Positions 30,176 to 41,486 of a stretch of 64,000 nucleotides of DNA are shown here, one piece after another (the stretch's first letter is position 1; each line of letters starts with the position of its first letter). This DNA is from Orientallactaga sibirica (taxonomy: Eukaryota > Chordata > Mammalia > Rodentia > Dipodidae). Below the pieces are notes generated by a model. It did not search any database, was not told where the DNA came from, and worked only from the letters and a program-made list of their open reading frames with translations. The position numbers and the translations under genes were made by a program. The stretch spans positions 186,001 to 250,000 of the forward strand of contig JAEOAD010002761.1 in NCBI GenBank assembly GCA_036365145.1, read 5' to 3'.

Positions 30176-30911
30176 TTGTACATGCTCTGCTTTGAAGGAA
30201 GAGGCCATGACTACACATTGTTCATATCTAGCATTCACACAGTGACTCCCTTCTAAAGATGGCAGTGTGGAAAGGGGATACAGAGTGCTTTAGAGTGGGG
30301 GATCCCTACTAGAAACACTTTAGCCTGGAGTCACACTCAGTGTCAGAATCACATTTGCAACATATACATTTGATGTGTACTTAATGGCACTTTACCTCTG
30401 TGGTCTTCCCCCAAATCCATTATTCCTCTCTACCTTGGAGAAAAAATGTCAAATTCCAAACAAACATTGTCATGCAATACTCAAGAGTAGTGATCCTGTC
30501 AAGACTACCAATACAAAGAAGATCTGAGAAAGAGCCACATCCCAGAGAAGCTGTTCAAGGTAACCATCAAATGTGACATGCTGTTCTAGATCTTGGAACA
30601 AAGGACATTAGACAAAAATGAGGGAAGTCTGGGTAATTGTAGATGTCAGTTTATACTAAGAACCCTGAGTAAATCTAATTTAATTCACTTAGGAATTTTT
30701 AAGTGTTCTGCATTAAGATCAATTATAATAGGTATTATTTGTGCAAGGTATATGTAGGAGTTTTTCATATTAGCTGCTTAATTTTTTCTCAATATATATT
30801 TGCTTTTTACAAAATCAAAGGATGTTAATGAAATCAATTTAAACATTTTTGAAACTGGGTAAAATAGGCAATTAATGATATACCTGCTCACGTATACGTG
30901 GTTGTCATTTT
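30176..30911. other. Non-coding stretch without recognised features
   Basis: No exon or repeat recognised. The AT-rich segment could be eroded L1. Confidence 0.35.
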
Positions 30912-31066
30912 GTTGTTGTTGTTTATTGAGATAAGGTCTTACTCTAGCCCAGGCTAACTTGGAATTCACTATGTAGTCACAGGCTAGCCTGAAACTCACA
31001 GTGATCCTGCTACCTGTGCCTCCTTAGTGCTGAGACTGAAGGTGTGTGTGACCACCTCTAACATTA
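30912..31066 (-). mobile_element. B1-type SINE
   Basis: TTTATTGAGATAAGGTCTTACTC, TTGGAATTCACTATGTAGTC and GAGACTGAAGGTGTGTGTGACC. Confidence 0.88.
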
Positions 31067-31072
31067 ATAACA

Positions 31073-31226
31073 TTTTTTTTTGTTTTTTCCAGGTAGGGTC
31101 TCACTCTGGTCCAGGCTGACCTGGAAATAAATATGTAGTCTCAGGGTGGCCTCAAACTCTCGGCGATCCTCCTACCTCTGCCTCCCGAGAGCTGGGATTA
31201 AAGGCGTGCACCACCACATCCGGTGT
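31073..31226 (-). mobile_element. B1-type SINE, young copy
   Basis: CCAGGTAGGGTCTCACTCTGG, TCCTCCTACCTCTGCCTCCCG and GGGATTAAAGGCGTGCACCACC. It keeps CG dinucleotides (CTCGGCGATC, CCCGAGAG, GGCGTGC), suggesting a younger insertion than the B1 just left of it. Confidence 0.92.
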
Positions 31227-31259
31227 TTAATAACATTTTTTAGAATTAGAAAAAACTAT

Positions 31260-31740
31260 TTTGGCAAGTATGGGAAAGGATTGGAACTTCCCTGAATTTT
31301 GTTGGGAATGTTCTCTGAGGAATACAAAAACTTAAACATAATTACCCAAGACAGAAATTCCCCTTTAAAATATATACTTAAATGAATTTAAAAATACAAT
31401 CATACAAAAATTTATATGCTAAAATAGTTATTCATGTCACTGAAAATACAAACAACTCAGATTCTATCAATTGAATAATGAAGAATTTTCATGCATTTTC
31501 CATTTAAGGTAAAATATTATTCAGCCATCAAAATGAATAAAGTAGTGATCTATGCTACAAAATGAATGAATGTACTTTGAATCTATTATGTCTGGTGAGA
31601 AACCAACAAAGCCATAAATTTTATGATTGTGTTTATGTGAAGTGACCAAAAGAGGCAAATGCATGGGGCCAGGGTAGATCAGTGGTTGCCAGAAGGCAAG
31701 CTTGGCAGATGAGGTGGGTAGGGTTGCCATCATCACCACA
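31260..31740 (+). mobile_element. Old L1 (L1M-type) 3' region
   Basis: ACAAACAACTCAGATTCTATC, AAAATATTATTCAGCCATC, GATCTATGCTACAAAATGAATGAATG, GACCAAAAGAGGCAAATGCATGG and AGATCAGTGGTTGCCAGAAGGC match, in order, the well-known text near the 3' end of ancient mammalian L1. It is strongly diverged. Confidence 0.8.
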
Positions 31741-34007
31741 AAGGCTTATGCAAGGAAGAATCCAGAGGTAAATTTTGACACTGAGATTAAGGAGCTTGTA
31801 GAATATTCAGGTCAATATACCCAGTGTGTGGTTAAGTATTTCTGTCTCTATTTCAATAAAGCCTCCAAAGCTGTAGATATGATTTTATCACAATAATTAT
31901 GTAATTCTAATTTTATTTCTCTAGCCTATAATTTTATACTATTTTCATAATTTAATAATTAAAACCACCAGAATTCTTCCACTCACCAAATGAGTTCTTC
32001 CATTTGAGACAAGCTACATGAGCTTTGAACACATTAAGATTCACTGAATGCATACAGTGTCAGGGAATTGAGAGAAAATAAAGGCTGGCACTGAGAATCC
32101 AGGAGGAAAAAAAGCATGAGCTGAGGTTTCCTAAATCCACAGCTTGGTTTCCTGTTTTCATCAAATATTCTATAACACGTCTATATGCTAGTGCCTACCA
32201 GTGAACAGCAGCTAATTTAAAGTACTTTCTTGTCCCAGCATCAAGCTGTTGGCACAGGATTTTTGAAATCTTGACATACTGACAAGTGGTGGGAACAGGG
32301 ATTCTCCAATACAGCATACATCAGTCTGCTGTGCAAGGTGTGCCTGTAACAAAGCCATTTCTCATACTGGCCTCAGGGTTGGCGGGGGGCTGGATGTATT
32401 CTACCACTAGTTAGTGAAAAAGTCCTTGCACGGCCTATCCACAGGGTGAACAGACTTGGGGTACACTTACAGAGGACAGAATACAAGAACTATTTGACTT
32501 TCTTCTACTCAAATGTTGGTACCCTCTTGTACATTAATGTGTACTACTATGGCAGGAAAAAATTCAACTCAGCATTTTATCATCTCATTATATGGAAGAG
32601 AATAAATATCTTCCACCAGATGCAGATGGCAAGGAACACTTGTCAAAAATACATTCCAGAACAAGTGACAATCATATAAATAAATCTTTAAAATGTAAGA
32701 ATATGTTCCTTTTAGAAGATTCTAATGCTTTGTACTATAAAGACAGAGAACTCATTGAAAAGAATATTACTGAGGTAAATATGAAAGGTCAAAGGCAAGC
32801 TAGAAGAAATCTATGAGGCAAACATCCAGTTCAAGTGCAGAGAGACCAGCAATTATTTCTTCCTACAAAAGAAAACTGCATTAGACATCTCGGTTTGATA
32901 ACAATAAATGTAAATTTTTCAATTAGCCATTGAAAGTGACATATATAGGGAGTCATGCGTACCAAGGCCAATTATTTCTTGTACACAAGTAATAAAAAGT
33001 AATCTTCCAGCTTTTCTGCTACAAACTAATTTTTTTTTTGTTATACAGTCCCAAAAAAATGCACAGAGGAAATATGTCAGTGAGAAAACCCCCTAAGTTG
33101 AGTATCCCATAATCAGAGCTCACATCTCTGACAATGGCACAAGTCACTCATGATGACTAATTTTCTCACACTTAGAATGGGTACAAATAAAACAAAATTC
33201 TGAACAACCATCATTCATTTGGTATTTTTAATGAAGTTTTACCCTGTTCCTCCTTAAAAGTGGCCTTGAAAATGGAATAAGAAGATATACTTACTACTTT
33301 GAAAATGATAAAGTTATTTGCAAATTAGGGAGCCATTATTACTGAGTTGATTAATAGAAACAAAGTTGGGTGCACCCAACTAAACACTGAACACCTTCTT
33401 TTCCTGATCTGGGCATATGTCTTCTAGATCAGGAATAAAATTTGCTGCTGTCCCTCAATACATAGAAGGACAGAAGTCACATGTCTCTATGTCACCTGCC
33501 TGCACTGTTATTTGCTTGGCAATGGGGTAATTGTACTTTATGTTGTCATAAATCCAGGCACAGCCACATATCTTAACAGCCAGGAAGGCTTCTTGGAAAG
33601 ACAGACACATATGACTTTCATGTGCTATAATTCAAGTTTCTTTCCTCTGTGTCATCGTGGGTGTTGGTAAAACCTTCCTACAGTCCAACCTTCTTACTGT
33701 GCCCCACTTCACAAGAGTGTCTTTATACTACTTAGCATATCCCAGAACACTGACAATCAAGGAGCCATCTCATGTCCCACATTCAGGGACAGTCACCCTC
33801 CCCTTACAGAAACAGGCCACTTCTACCTCAGCTCTATGAACTCATCTCAGAGGTTCTAAAATATCCCAGGATAACGGAATTCAACAGTCCAGAAACACAA
33901 ATGATTCCTTGTCCATACACTCAGGACCCCAACAGGAACATTAACTAGTGATGTAGGAATCTGGGATCATTCTGCTTCATCCATTCCTGGAGATGCTGCA
34001 GACAACC
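31741..34007. other. Long stretch without recognised genes or repeats
   Basis: AT-rich, with no supported exon on either strand. The open frames at 32446-32820 and 33657-33839 have no domain. An 18-bp palindrome sits at 33364-33381. This is the longest apparently single-copy stretch in the right-centre of the window. Confidence 0.4.
33364..33381. repeat. Perfect 18-bp palindrome next to an inverted repeat
   Basis: AGTTGGGTGCACCCAACT equals its own reverse complement. At 33402-33410 and 33426-33434 lies a 9-bp inverted repeat, TCCTGATCT and AGATCAGGA, with a 15-nt loop. Confidence 0.9.
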
Positions 34008-34190
34008 ACCTAAACAACTACCACCATGATCATTACTATCATCACCTTCACCATCAACTCTATCACAATTACTATCATCACCAACGCCCTCTTCACCACC
34101 ACCATCACCACCATGACCACTACTGTCATCACCTCCATCATCACCACCATGACTATTACTGTCATCACCTCCACCACCACCACTAGAATA
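34008..34190. repeat. Degenerate (ATC/ACC)n trinucleotide repeat
   Basis: CATCACCA, ACCACCATC and ACTATCATC words repeat for about 180 nt. They create long Thr/Ile-rich (plus) and Val/Met-rich (minus) open frames that are not genes. A 30-nt higher-order word (CACCACCATGACTATTACTG type) occurs twice. Confidence 0.9.
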
Positions 34191-34249
34191 TATACTACAA
34201 TTTTCTTATCTGTCCGGTCACCCATATGTTGATATATACATGGATTTTT

Positions 34250-34398
34250 TTTCAGTTTTTTGAGGCAGCGTCTCACTCTAGATCAGACTGACCTGGAATT
34301 CACTATGTAGTCTCAGGTTGGCCTCAAACTCATGGCAATCCTCCTACCTCTGCCTCCCAAGTGCTGGGATTAAAGTTGTGTGCCACCATGCCCAACAT
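34250..34398 (-). mobile_element. B1-type SINE
   Basis: TTTTTTGAGGCAGCGTCTCAC, CTGGAATTCACTATGTAGTC and GTGCTGGGATTAAAGTTGTG. Confidence 0.92.
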
Positions 34399-34579
34399 AC
34401 ATGGATTTTTTTCAACTATTTTTGAACTATGAATACTGTCCCTTTGAAAATGTGCTTGTTTCCAATTCCTTTGGATACATACCTAAGAGTGAAACTGCTG
34501 AGTCATATAGCAATATAGTCACCACTAAAGAAAATGTCCTTCACCTGCTGAATGAACCATTTTATATTCTCACCCGCAA

Positions 34580-34714
34580 GTTGTTTGTTTGTTTGTTTGT
34601 TGAGGTAGGTCCTCACTCTATCCCAGGCTGACCTGGAATTCACTATGTAGTCTCAGGCTGGTCTCAAATTTACAGAGATCCTCCTACCTCTGCTGTGAGC
34701 ACCAAGCCCAGCAC
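34580..34714 (-). mobile_element. B1-type SINE, with a deletion
   Basis: (TTTG)n then TTGAGGTAGGTCCTCACTC, CTGGAATTCACTATGTAGTC and CCTCCTACCTCTGC joined to GTGAGCACCAAGCCCAGC. The GTGCTGGGATTAAAGG part is missing. Confidence 0.88.
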
Positions 34715-35127
34715 TAGCAAGTTTTGAAACCTCCAAATTCTCCACAAGCTCCCCACCACTTTCCATTTTCCTCCATTTACTGTCTTGTGCATTTTAGGGC
34801 CATTGCCGGCCCATCCAGCCCCCACTATTCAAAATTCTTAAACAGGGCTGATGCTGGCCTTTGACTGTAGAGGAAAATATGCACTCAAATACTTTATGTG
34901 GGCAGAAGCACCAATAAAACTAGAGATCCAGTCTGAGTGACATTGCTCCTTGTTATTTTAACATTGTTAAGCGTGATAAATGCCAGTAAATTGTTTATTT
35001 TTACTTGCTAATTTTATGATACATGAATTTCATGTTGAAGCAACAGAAAAAATGTTCAAGTAGACCCCTCATTAAAGGAATGGAGGGAAGAGTGGAGAAA
35101 AGAAGATGGGTAAGGAATATCTCACTG

Positions 35128-35329
35128 CTGGGCTGGAGAGATGGCTTAGCGGTTAAGGCATTTGCCTGCAAAGCCAAAGAACCTTGGTTCAATTCCCCAG
35201 GACCCATGTAAGCCAGATGCACAAGGGGGGGCACATGCATCTGGAGTTCGTTTGCAGTGGCTGGAATCCCTGGCACACCCATTCTCTCTCAATCTCACTC
35301 TGCCTCTTTCCCTCTCTCAAATAAATAAA

Positions 35330-35378
<49 letters not shown>

Positions 35379-35379
35379 A
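35128..35379 (+). mobile_element. tRNA-derived SINE ending in (GAAA)n
   Basis: A well preserved copy: GGGCTGGAGAGATGGCTTAGC, GGTTAAGGCATTTGCCTGC, AAGCCAGATGCACAAGGGGG and CATCTGGAGTTCGTTTGCAG. The A-rich tail has turned into a pure GAAA repeat at 35330-35379. Confidence 0.95.
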
Positions 35380-36375
35380 TCTCACTCCTACTTGCAAGAA
35401 TGATGCCCCCGTCAGAGTCAATCTCATTGCCAGGGATTGAGTAGTGGACACATGGTGCCTAATGTGTAAGCAGAGGCTTGTCACTGGCTTCAGAAGCAGT
35501 TCTCATGATTGTCCTGAGGGAACAACCAGAGGCAGCTCTCCTCATACTGAAATGTGAATGAAGAAGCTATAAGCCCAGACCCACCCTCAACAAAACATCC
35601 CTGGAATATCCTGAACTGAAGACCTAAAACTGAAAGAATGGTAGCCTGGCTTCCCCATGACTCAACTGAGCAATGATAGCCATTAGCCCCAAAGCCAGAA
35701 GCATCCTGTATCTCAGGTATGACTTTGGCATATTCCCTGCTAAGCACATTTCTGAAGCCCCCTCCATCCGGAGAGAGCCAGGTTGTTTCTAATTTTGTGA
35801 TAACGTATCCTGACAAAGAGAAGCTCTCAGTGGGCAAGTCCAGGAAGTTTACTCCAAACAAGAGATCTGGTCCCAGTGAGCACCTTGCATGCCATTTAAT
35901 TATAGGCAAATTAATTATTTCCATGCATTGGCCCTTCCTCAATATTTAATACTCATGTCAGTAGGAAAAATTATTTCATGGGACTTGATGAATATGCAAA
36001 TAACTGGCACACACTTTTAACCTCACTGTATACATTTCCCCTTAGTTTCCCTTTCCTCTGGAAATATCTGCCTCATCTAACTGCTTGCTCCTGCCATCAC
36101 GTCTTTGACTCATCCTCCCCAGAAGCAAGCTTTTTCACATTGCACCCTCAGCCCCCACCTGCTGCCATCTGTCTTGCTAACTGAGCACTCTCTGTGCCCC
36201 AGTCCACAGAAACTGGGCTGGCAGTGCTTACTGGGTTCAGGGTAGCTCAATATCAGGTGTCTGACTTCTCACCAGCACACACTACATTTCTTATAGTCAG
36301 GGATGCCAGTGAATTTTCACTCCTCTTCTTCCCCAGTGTACACTGGACATATGAATTCATTTTCTTTGTATTTTC
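35380..36375. other. Non-coding stretch
   Basis: A 150-codon minus-strand frame at 35490-35942 has no recognisable domain or splice framework. No repeat was recognised. Confidence 0.4.
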
Positions 36376-37286
36376 TTTGAAAATTGGGCAAGGGATTCTT
36401 TCTTAAATGTCATAACAAAATAAGATAATGCCTTTCTGAAGACCTTTTAAAAAACATTCTACATATTTATTTGAGAGAGGTAGAGAGAAAGAGGCAAGTA
36501 GAAAGACTTGGCATGCCACGAACACTAAGGCCACTGTAAACAAACTCTAGATGCATATGCCACCTTGTGCATTCTGCTTTAAGTGGGTACTGGGGAATCA
36601 AACATGGGTGGTTTGGTTTTGCCAGTAACTGCCTTAAGCACTAAGTAACCTCTCCAGCCCACGTTCTATTATATGTATGAGCCATAAAAATAAATTCTAT
36701 GATCAAAAACTGTTTTCAAAAGGAAGATAAATGGGATATTTCTGTAAAATAAACATTTCTGAGGGCACACATGTTATCAAACTGGGACTGGTGAGGCATT
36801 GCTGCAGGGAATGTAACAGGGTATGCTGTTTTTCACAACACAAGAGCTCAATATCAAACTGTGTAATCTTCTTGTCCTGTCACTTGAGCAAATTCTTTGA
36901 CTTCAATGACGGCTAGGCCTCATGTCTAAGAAAAAGATGATCATGTCTTCCCAGGACTCATCTGTAACACAATAATAATTATGTCTCCCTAGTTCTCATC
37001 TGTAATAATGATGATAATGTCTCCTCAGGACTCATCCACACCACAGTCCTCATCTCTAACACATTCGTGATCATGTCTCACCAGTCCTTATCTATAACAA
37101 TGATAACTGCATGTCTGCTCAGGAACACATGTGCTGGCACAATGATGATCATGTCTCCTGGGGCTTCATCAATAACAGAACAATGACAATGTCTCCCAGC
37201 CACATCTATAACATAGTGATGATCATGTCTAGCCAGACCTCATCTTTAACACAAGAATGATCAAGTTACACCCAGGTATCATCTGT
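36376..37286. repeat. Tandem duplication, first copy (about 911 nt)
   Basis: It starts AAAATTGGGCAAGGGATTC and ends in the 38-bp satellite at GTATCATCTGTA. It contains a reverse tRNA-SINE (36449-36661), about 250 nt of single-copy DNA and the first satellite units. The second copy begins at 37287 with the same AAAATTGGGCAAGGGATC. Confidence 0.85.
36449..36661 (-). mobile_element. tRNA-derived SINE
   Basis: TATTTATTTGAGAGAGGTAGAG, CAAACTCTAGATGCATATGCC and the head complement CCTTAAGCACTAAGTAACC end before CTCTCCAGCCC. Confidence 0.88.
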
Positions 37287-38020
37287 AAAAATTGGGCAAG
37301 GGATCTTTCTTAAATGTCATAACAAAATATGATAATGCCTTTCTGAAGACCTTTTAAAAAACATTCTACATATTTATTTGAGAGAGGTAGAGAGAAAGAG
37401 GCAAGTAGAAAGATCTCTAAGGCCACTGTAAACAAACTCTAGATGCATATGCCACCTTGTGCATTCTGTGTTCTCATCTGTAAACAAACATGACAATGAT
37501 CATGTCTCCAGCCCACGTTCAGTATGAGCCCTCATCAAAAGGAAGATAAATGGGAAATAAACATGATCCCAGGGCCACATGTTATCAAACTGGGACTGGT
37601 CAGGGAATATGATCTGTTTTTCACAACACAAGAGCTCAATATCTGTAATCTTCTTGTCCTGACTTGAGCTCATCTTTAACTTCAATAATCATGATCTAAG
37701 AAAAAGATGATCATGTCTTCCCAGGCCTCATCTGTAACACAATAATGATTATGTCTCCAAGATCTCATCTGTAATAATGATGATAATGTCTCCTCAGGAC
37801 TCATCCACACCAATGATAACATTCTGATGATCATGTCTCACCAGTCCTTATCTATAACAATGATAACTGTGTCTGCTCAGGCCTCATATGTAGCACAATG
37901 ATGATCATGTCTCCTATCAATAACAGAACAATGACAATGTCTCCCAGCCACATCTATAACATAGTGATGATCATGTCTAGCCAGACCTCATCTTTAACAC
38001 AAGAATGATCAAGTTAACCC
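37287..38020. repeat. Tandem duplication, second copy, mosaic and shortened
   Basis: The order of 36376-37286 is kept (AAGGCCACTGTAAACAAACTC, AGCCCACGTTC, CAAAAGGAAGATAAATGGG, ATGTTATCAAACTGGGACTGG, TTTTTCACAACACAAGAGCTCAATATC, CTAAGAAAAAGATGATCATG, AATAACAGAACAATGACAATG). It is broken by gaps and by satellite words placed where unique text should be (TGTTCTCATCTGTAA, GACAATGATCATGTCTCC). The copy is nearly 180 nt shorter than the first. Confidence 0.85.
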
Positions 38021-38303
38021 AGGCCTCATCTGTAACACATTGATCATTGATCTCACCTGTAAAATGATGATCATGTCTCCCCAGGCCTCATCTGTAGCAC
38101 AATAATGATTTGGTCTCCCAAAACCTCATATGTAACACAATGATTATGTCTCCCCAGCCTCATTTATAACAGAGTGATGAACATGTCTCCAAGGCCTCAT
38201 CTGTAACACATCGATGATCAGGTCTCCCCAAGCCTCATCTGTAAAATAACAATGATCATGTCTCCTCAGGCCTCACTCTAGCACAATGAAGATCTTGTCT
38301 CCC

Positions 38304-38756
38304 TGTGGAGAGCAAAATGGAAAGTACATGTACTTTGACTGTGAAGCATCTGAATCATGGGACCTTGATTGTGGTTTTTGCAGGCATTGAGCTGAGAAGA
38401 GCATAAACAGTGATTGAGACACATATCTTTGAATAGGATATAGCTGTCTGAAAGCTAGCTATTCTTGGTACTTGAAGAAAAAATAACTCAATACATGGGT
38501 TCTAGAGAGAAGTTGGTTGATGGCTTTATGTCTGGTGATATGTTGCCAGGTTGTGGTTTTTCCTATATAAACTTGTGTGTTCAATAATAAAGAGCTTTTT
38601 CAGCCTTCATCAGTTTTTTCAGCCTTCTGCTTTTAGCCTTTTTCTGCCTTCAGCCTTCTGCATTCTACCTTCAGCCTCCCCAAAAGAAATGATCATTCTT
38701 TTCATCCTCACTCTCCCTCTCGAGAACCTCGTTGACTGACCGAGTGGGCTTGGTCA
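38304..38756 (+). mobile_element. Solo LTR within the satellite
   Basis: A 453-nt block starts TGTGGAGAGC and ends GGCTTGGTCA (5'-TG...CA-3'). Its flanks TCTCCC and TCTTCC form a 6-bp target-site duplication with one mismatch. It has a TATA box (CCTATATAAAC, about 38563), an AATAAA signal (about 38586), a repeated CAGCCTTCTGC-type R/U5 stretch and a GACTGACCGAG end. The sixfold target site and structure suggest an ERV2/ERVK-type LTR. No retroviral genes accompany it. Confidence 0.82.
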
Positions 38757-39831
38757 TCTTCCCTGGTCTCATCTGTAACACAGTGATGATCATGTGTCCA
38801 CAGTCCTCATCTGTATCACAAGTATGGTCATGTCTCATCAGGCCTCATCTTCAAAAATGTTGATCATGTCTTCCCAGGCCTCATCAGAAGCATAATGATC
38901 AATTCCCCTGAGGGCTCATCCATAACACACTGATGGTCATATCTAGCCAGTCCTCATATGTAACACAAGAATGATCAAGTACACCAGGGCTTCTCTATAA
39001 CACATTGATGATTATATCTCCCCAGGCCTAACCTGTAAAACACATATGATCATGTCTCCACATGCCTCATCTGTAACACAATGATGATTATGTCTCCCAA
39101 GGTATCACCTAAAGCATAATGATTATCATTTCTCCCAAGAACCAACTGTAACACAATGATAATCAAATTGCTCCAGGCCTCATCTGGAACACAATGATGA
39201 TCACGGCTTCCCAGGTCTGATCTTTAATACAATAATGATAATGTCTCTGTTGTATCCATCTGCAATGACAATCATGTCTTCCCAGGCCTCATTGTAATAC
39301 ACTGATGACCATATTTCTAAAGTCTCATCTGTAACACAATGAAGATCTTGTCTTCCCAGACCTCATCTGTAACACAATGATCATCATGATTCCCCAGGTC
39401 TGATCTTTAATACAATAATGATCATGTCTCTGTTGTATGCATCTGCAATGACAATCATGTTTTCCCAGGCTTCATTGTAATACACTGATGACCATATTTC
39501 ACAGGTCTCATCTGTAACACAATGATGATCATGTCTTCCCAGGCCTCATCAGAATCACAATGATGATCATGTCTCCCCACTACTAATCTATAATACAGTT
39601 ATGATCATGTCCCCAAGTCCTCAGCTGTAACACAATGAAGATCATGTCTTCTCATGCCTCATCTGTAACACTTTGATGATTATGTCTTCCCCAGCCTCAA
39701 CTGTACAATTATGATCAAGTCTCCAAAGGATTCATCTGTACCACAATGATGATCATGTCTCCTGAGGTCTCATCTATAACACTATGATGATTATGTCTAC
39801 CCAGGCCTCACCTGTAATACAAGGATTATCC

Positions 39832-39972
39832 TGCTGGGCATGGTGGCACATGCCTTCAATCCCAGCATTTGGGAGGCAGAGGTAGGAGGATTGCTGTGAG
39901 TTTGAGGCCACTCTGAGACTACAGAGTGAATTCCAGGTCAGCCTGAGCTAGAGTGAAACCCTACCAAAAAAG
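39832..39972 (+). mobile_element. B1-type SINE within the satellite
   Basis: GCTGGGCATGGTGGCACATGCC, GGGAGGCAGAGGTAGGAGG and GAGCTAGAGTGAAACCCTACC, in a full-length B1 between satellite units. Confidence 0.93.
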
Positions 39973-41246
39973 GATGATTCTGACTAGCAAGACCTCATCT
40001 GTACTAATGGTACCACAATGATCATGTCTCCCCATTCCTCCTTTATAACTCAATGATGATCAAGTTTCCCAAGGTCTCATCTTTAGCACAATGATAATCA
40101 TGTCTCCCTGGGCCTCATCAGTAACACAATGATGATCATGTCTTGCCAGGCATCACCTGTAAAATCATGTCTCCAAATGCCATATCTGTAAAACAATGAT
40201 GATTATAGTTCTCCAGATCTCACCTGTAAGACATTAATGAGTATGTCACCCCAGGACACACCTGTAAATCAGTGATGATCACATCTCACCAGGCCTCATC
40301 TATAACACTATGATGATTATGTCTATCAAACCTCACCTGTAACACAAGGATGATCACGACTGGCAAGGCCTCACTGTATAAAAATGATGATCATATCTCC
40401 TCATGCCTCATCTACAGCACAATGCTAGTCATGTCTCCCCAAGCCCCATCTGTAACACAATGATGATCATGTCTTCCCAGGCATTATGTGTAACACAACG
40501 ATGATGATCTGTCCCAAACCTCATCTGTAACACAATGATGATCATGTCTCCCCAGGCCTATATGTAACACAACAATGATCATGACTCACCATACCTCATC
40601 TGTAACACAATATTATCATGTTTCCCCAGGCATCATCCATAATGCAATGAGGATCATGTCTCAGCAGGACTCATTTGTAACAATAATTATCTTTTCCCAA
40701 GACTCATGTGTAGTACAATGATGATTATGTCTCCCGAGGTTTGATCTTTAATGTAATGATGATCATGTATCCCTATTCTGCATCTGTAGCACAATGATGA
40801 TCATGTCTACCCAGGCCTTATTGGTAACACAATGACGATCATATCTCCACATGTATCATTTGTAACACAATGATTATCATGTCTCCCCAGACCTCATCTG
40901 TAACACAATGGTGATGATGTCTCTCCAGGTCTGATCTTCAATACAATGAGATCATGTTTCCACTGGCCTCATCTCTAACATATTGGTGATCATGTCTCGC
41001 CAGGCCTCATCTGTAACAATGATAATCATGTCTGCTCAGGACTCGTGTAGCACAATGAGGATCATGTCTCCTGATGCCTCATCCATAACACAGTGATGAT
41101 AATGTCTCCTCCAGGCCTCATCTATAACACAGTGATGATCATGTCTAGCCAGGCCTCATGTGTAACACAAGAATGATCAAGTTTTCCCAGGCCTCATCTC
41201 TAACACATTTATGACTATGTTTTCCAAGGTCTCACCTGTAAAACAC

Positions 41247-41486
41247 AGCTGATTGGGCTGGAGAGATGGCTTAGCAGTTAAGGCACCTGCCTCCTAAGTC
41301 TAAGAATACTGGTTCCAATCTCCAGTGGTTCCAATCACCAGGTACCACGTTTAGAGATGTAAAGTGTCACAAGGGTGCAATGCCGCACTTGACCACGAGG
41401 GGGGCACACGCATCTCGATTTCGTTCACAGCAGCTGAGAGGCTGCTGGAGCGCCCATCTCTATCTGTCTCTCTCTATCTTCAAAGT
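41247..41486 (+). mobile_element. tRNA-derived SINE within the satellite
   Basis: GGGCTGGAGAGATGGCTTAGC, a duplicated GGTTCCAATC.CCAG word, and the subfamily segment AAGGGTGCAATGCCGCACTTG, then a CT-rich end. Same variant as 29687 and 42699. Confidence 0.92.
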
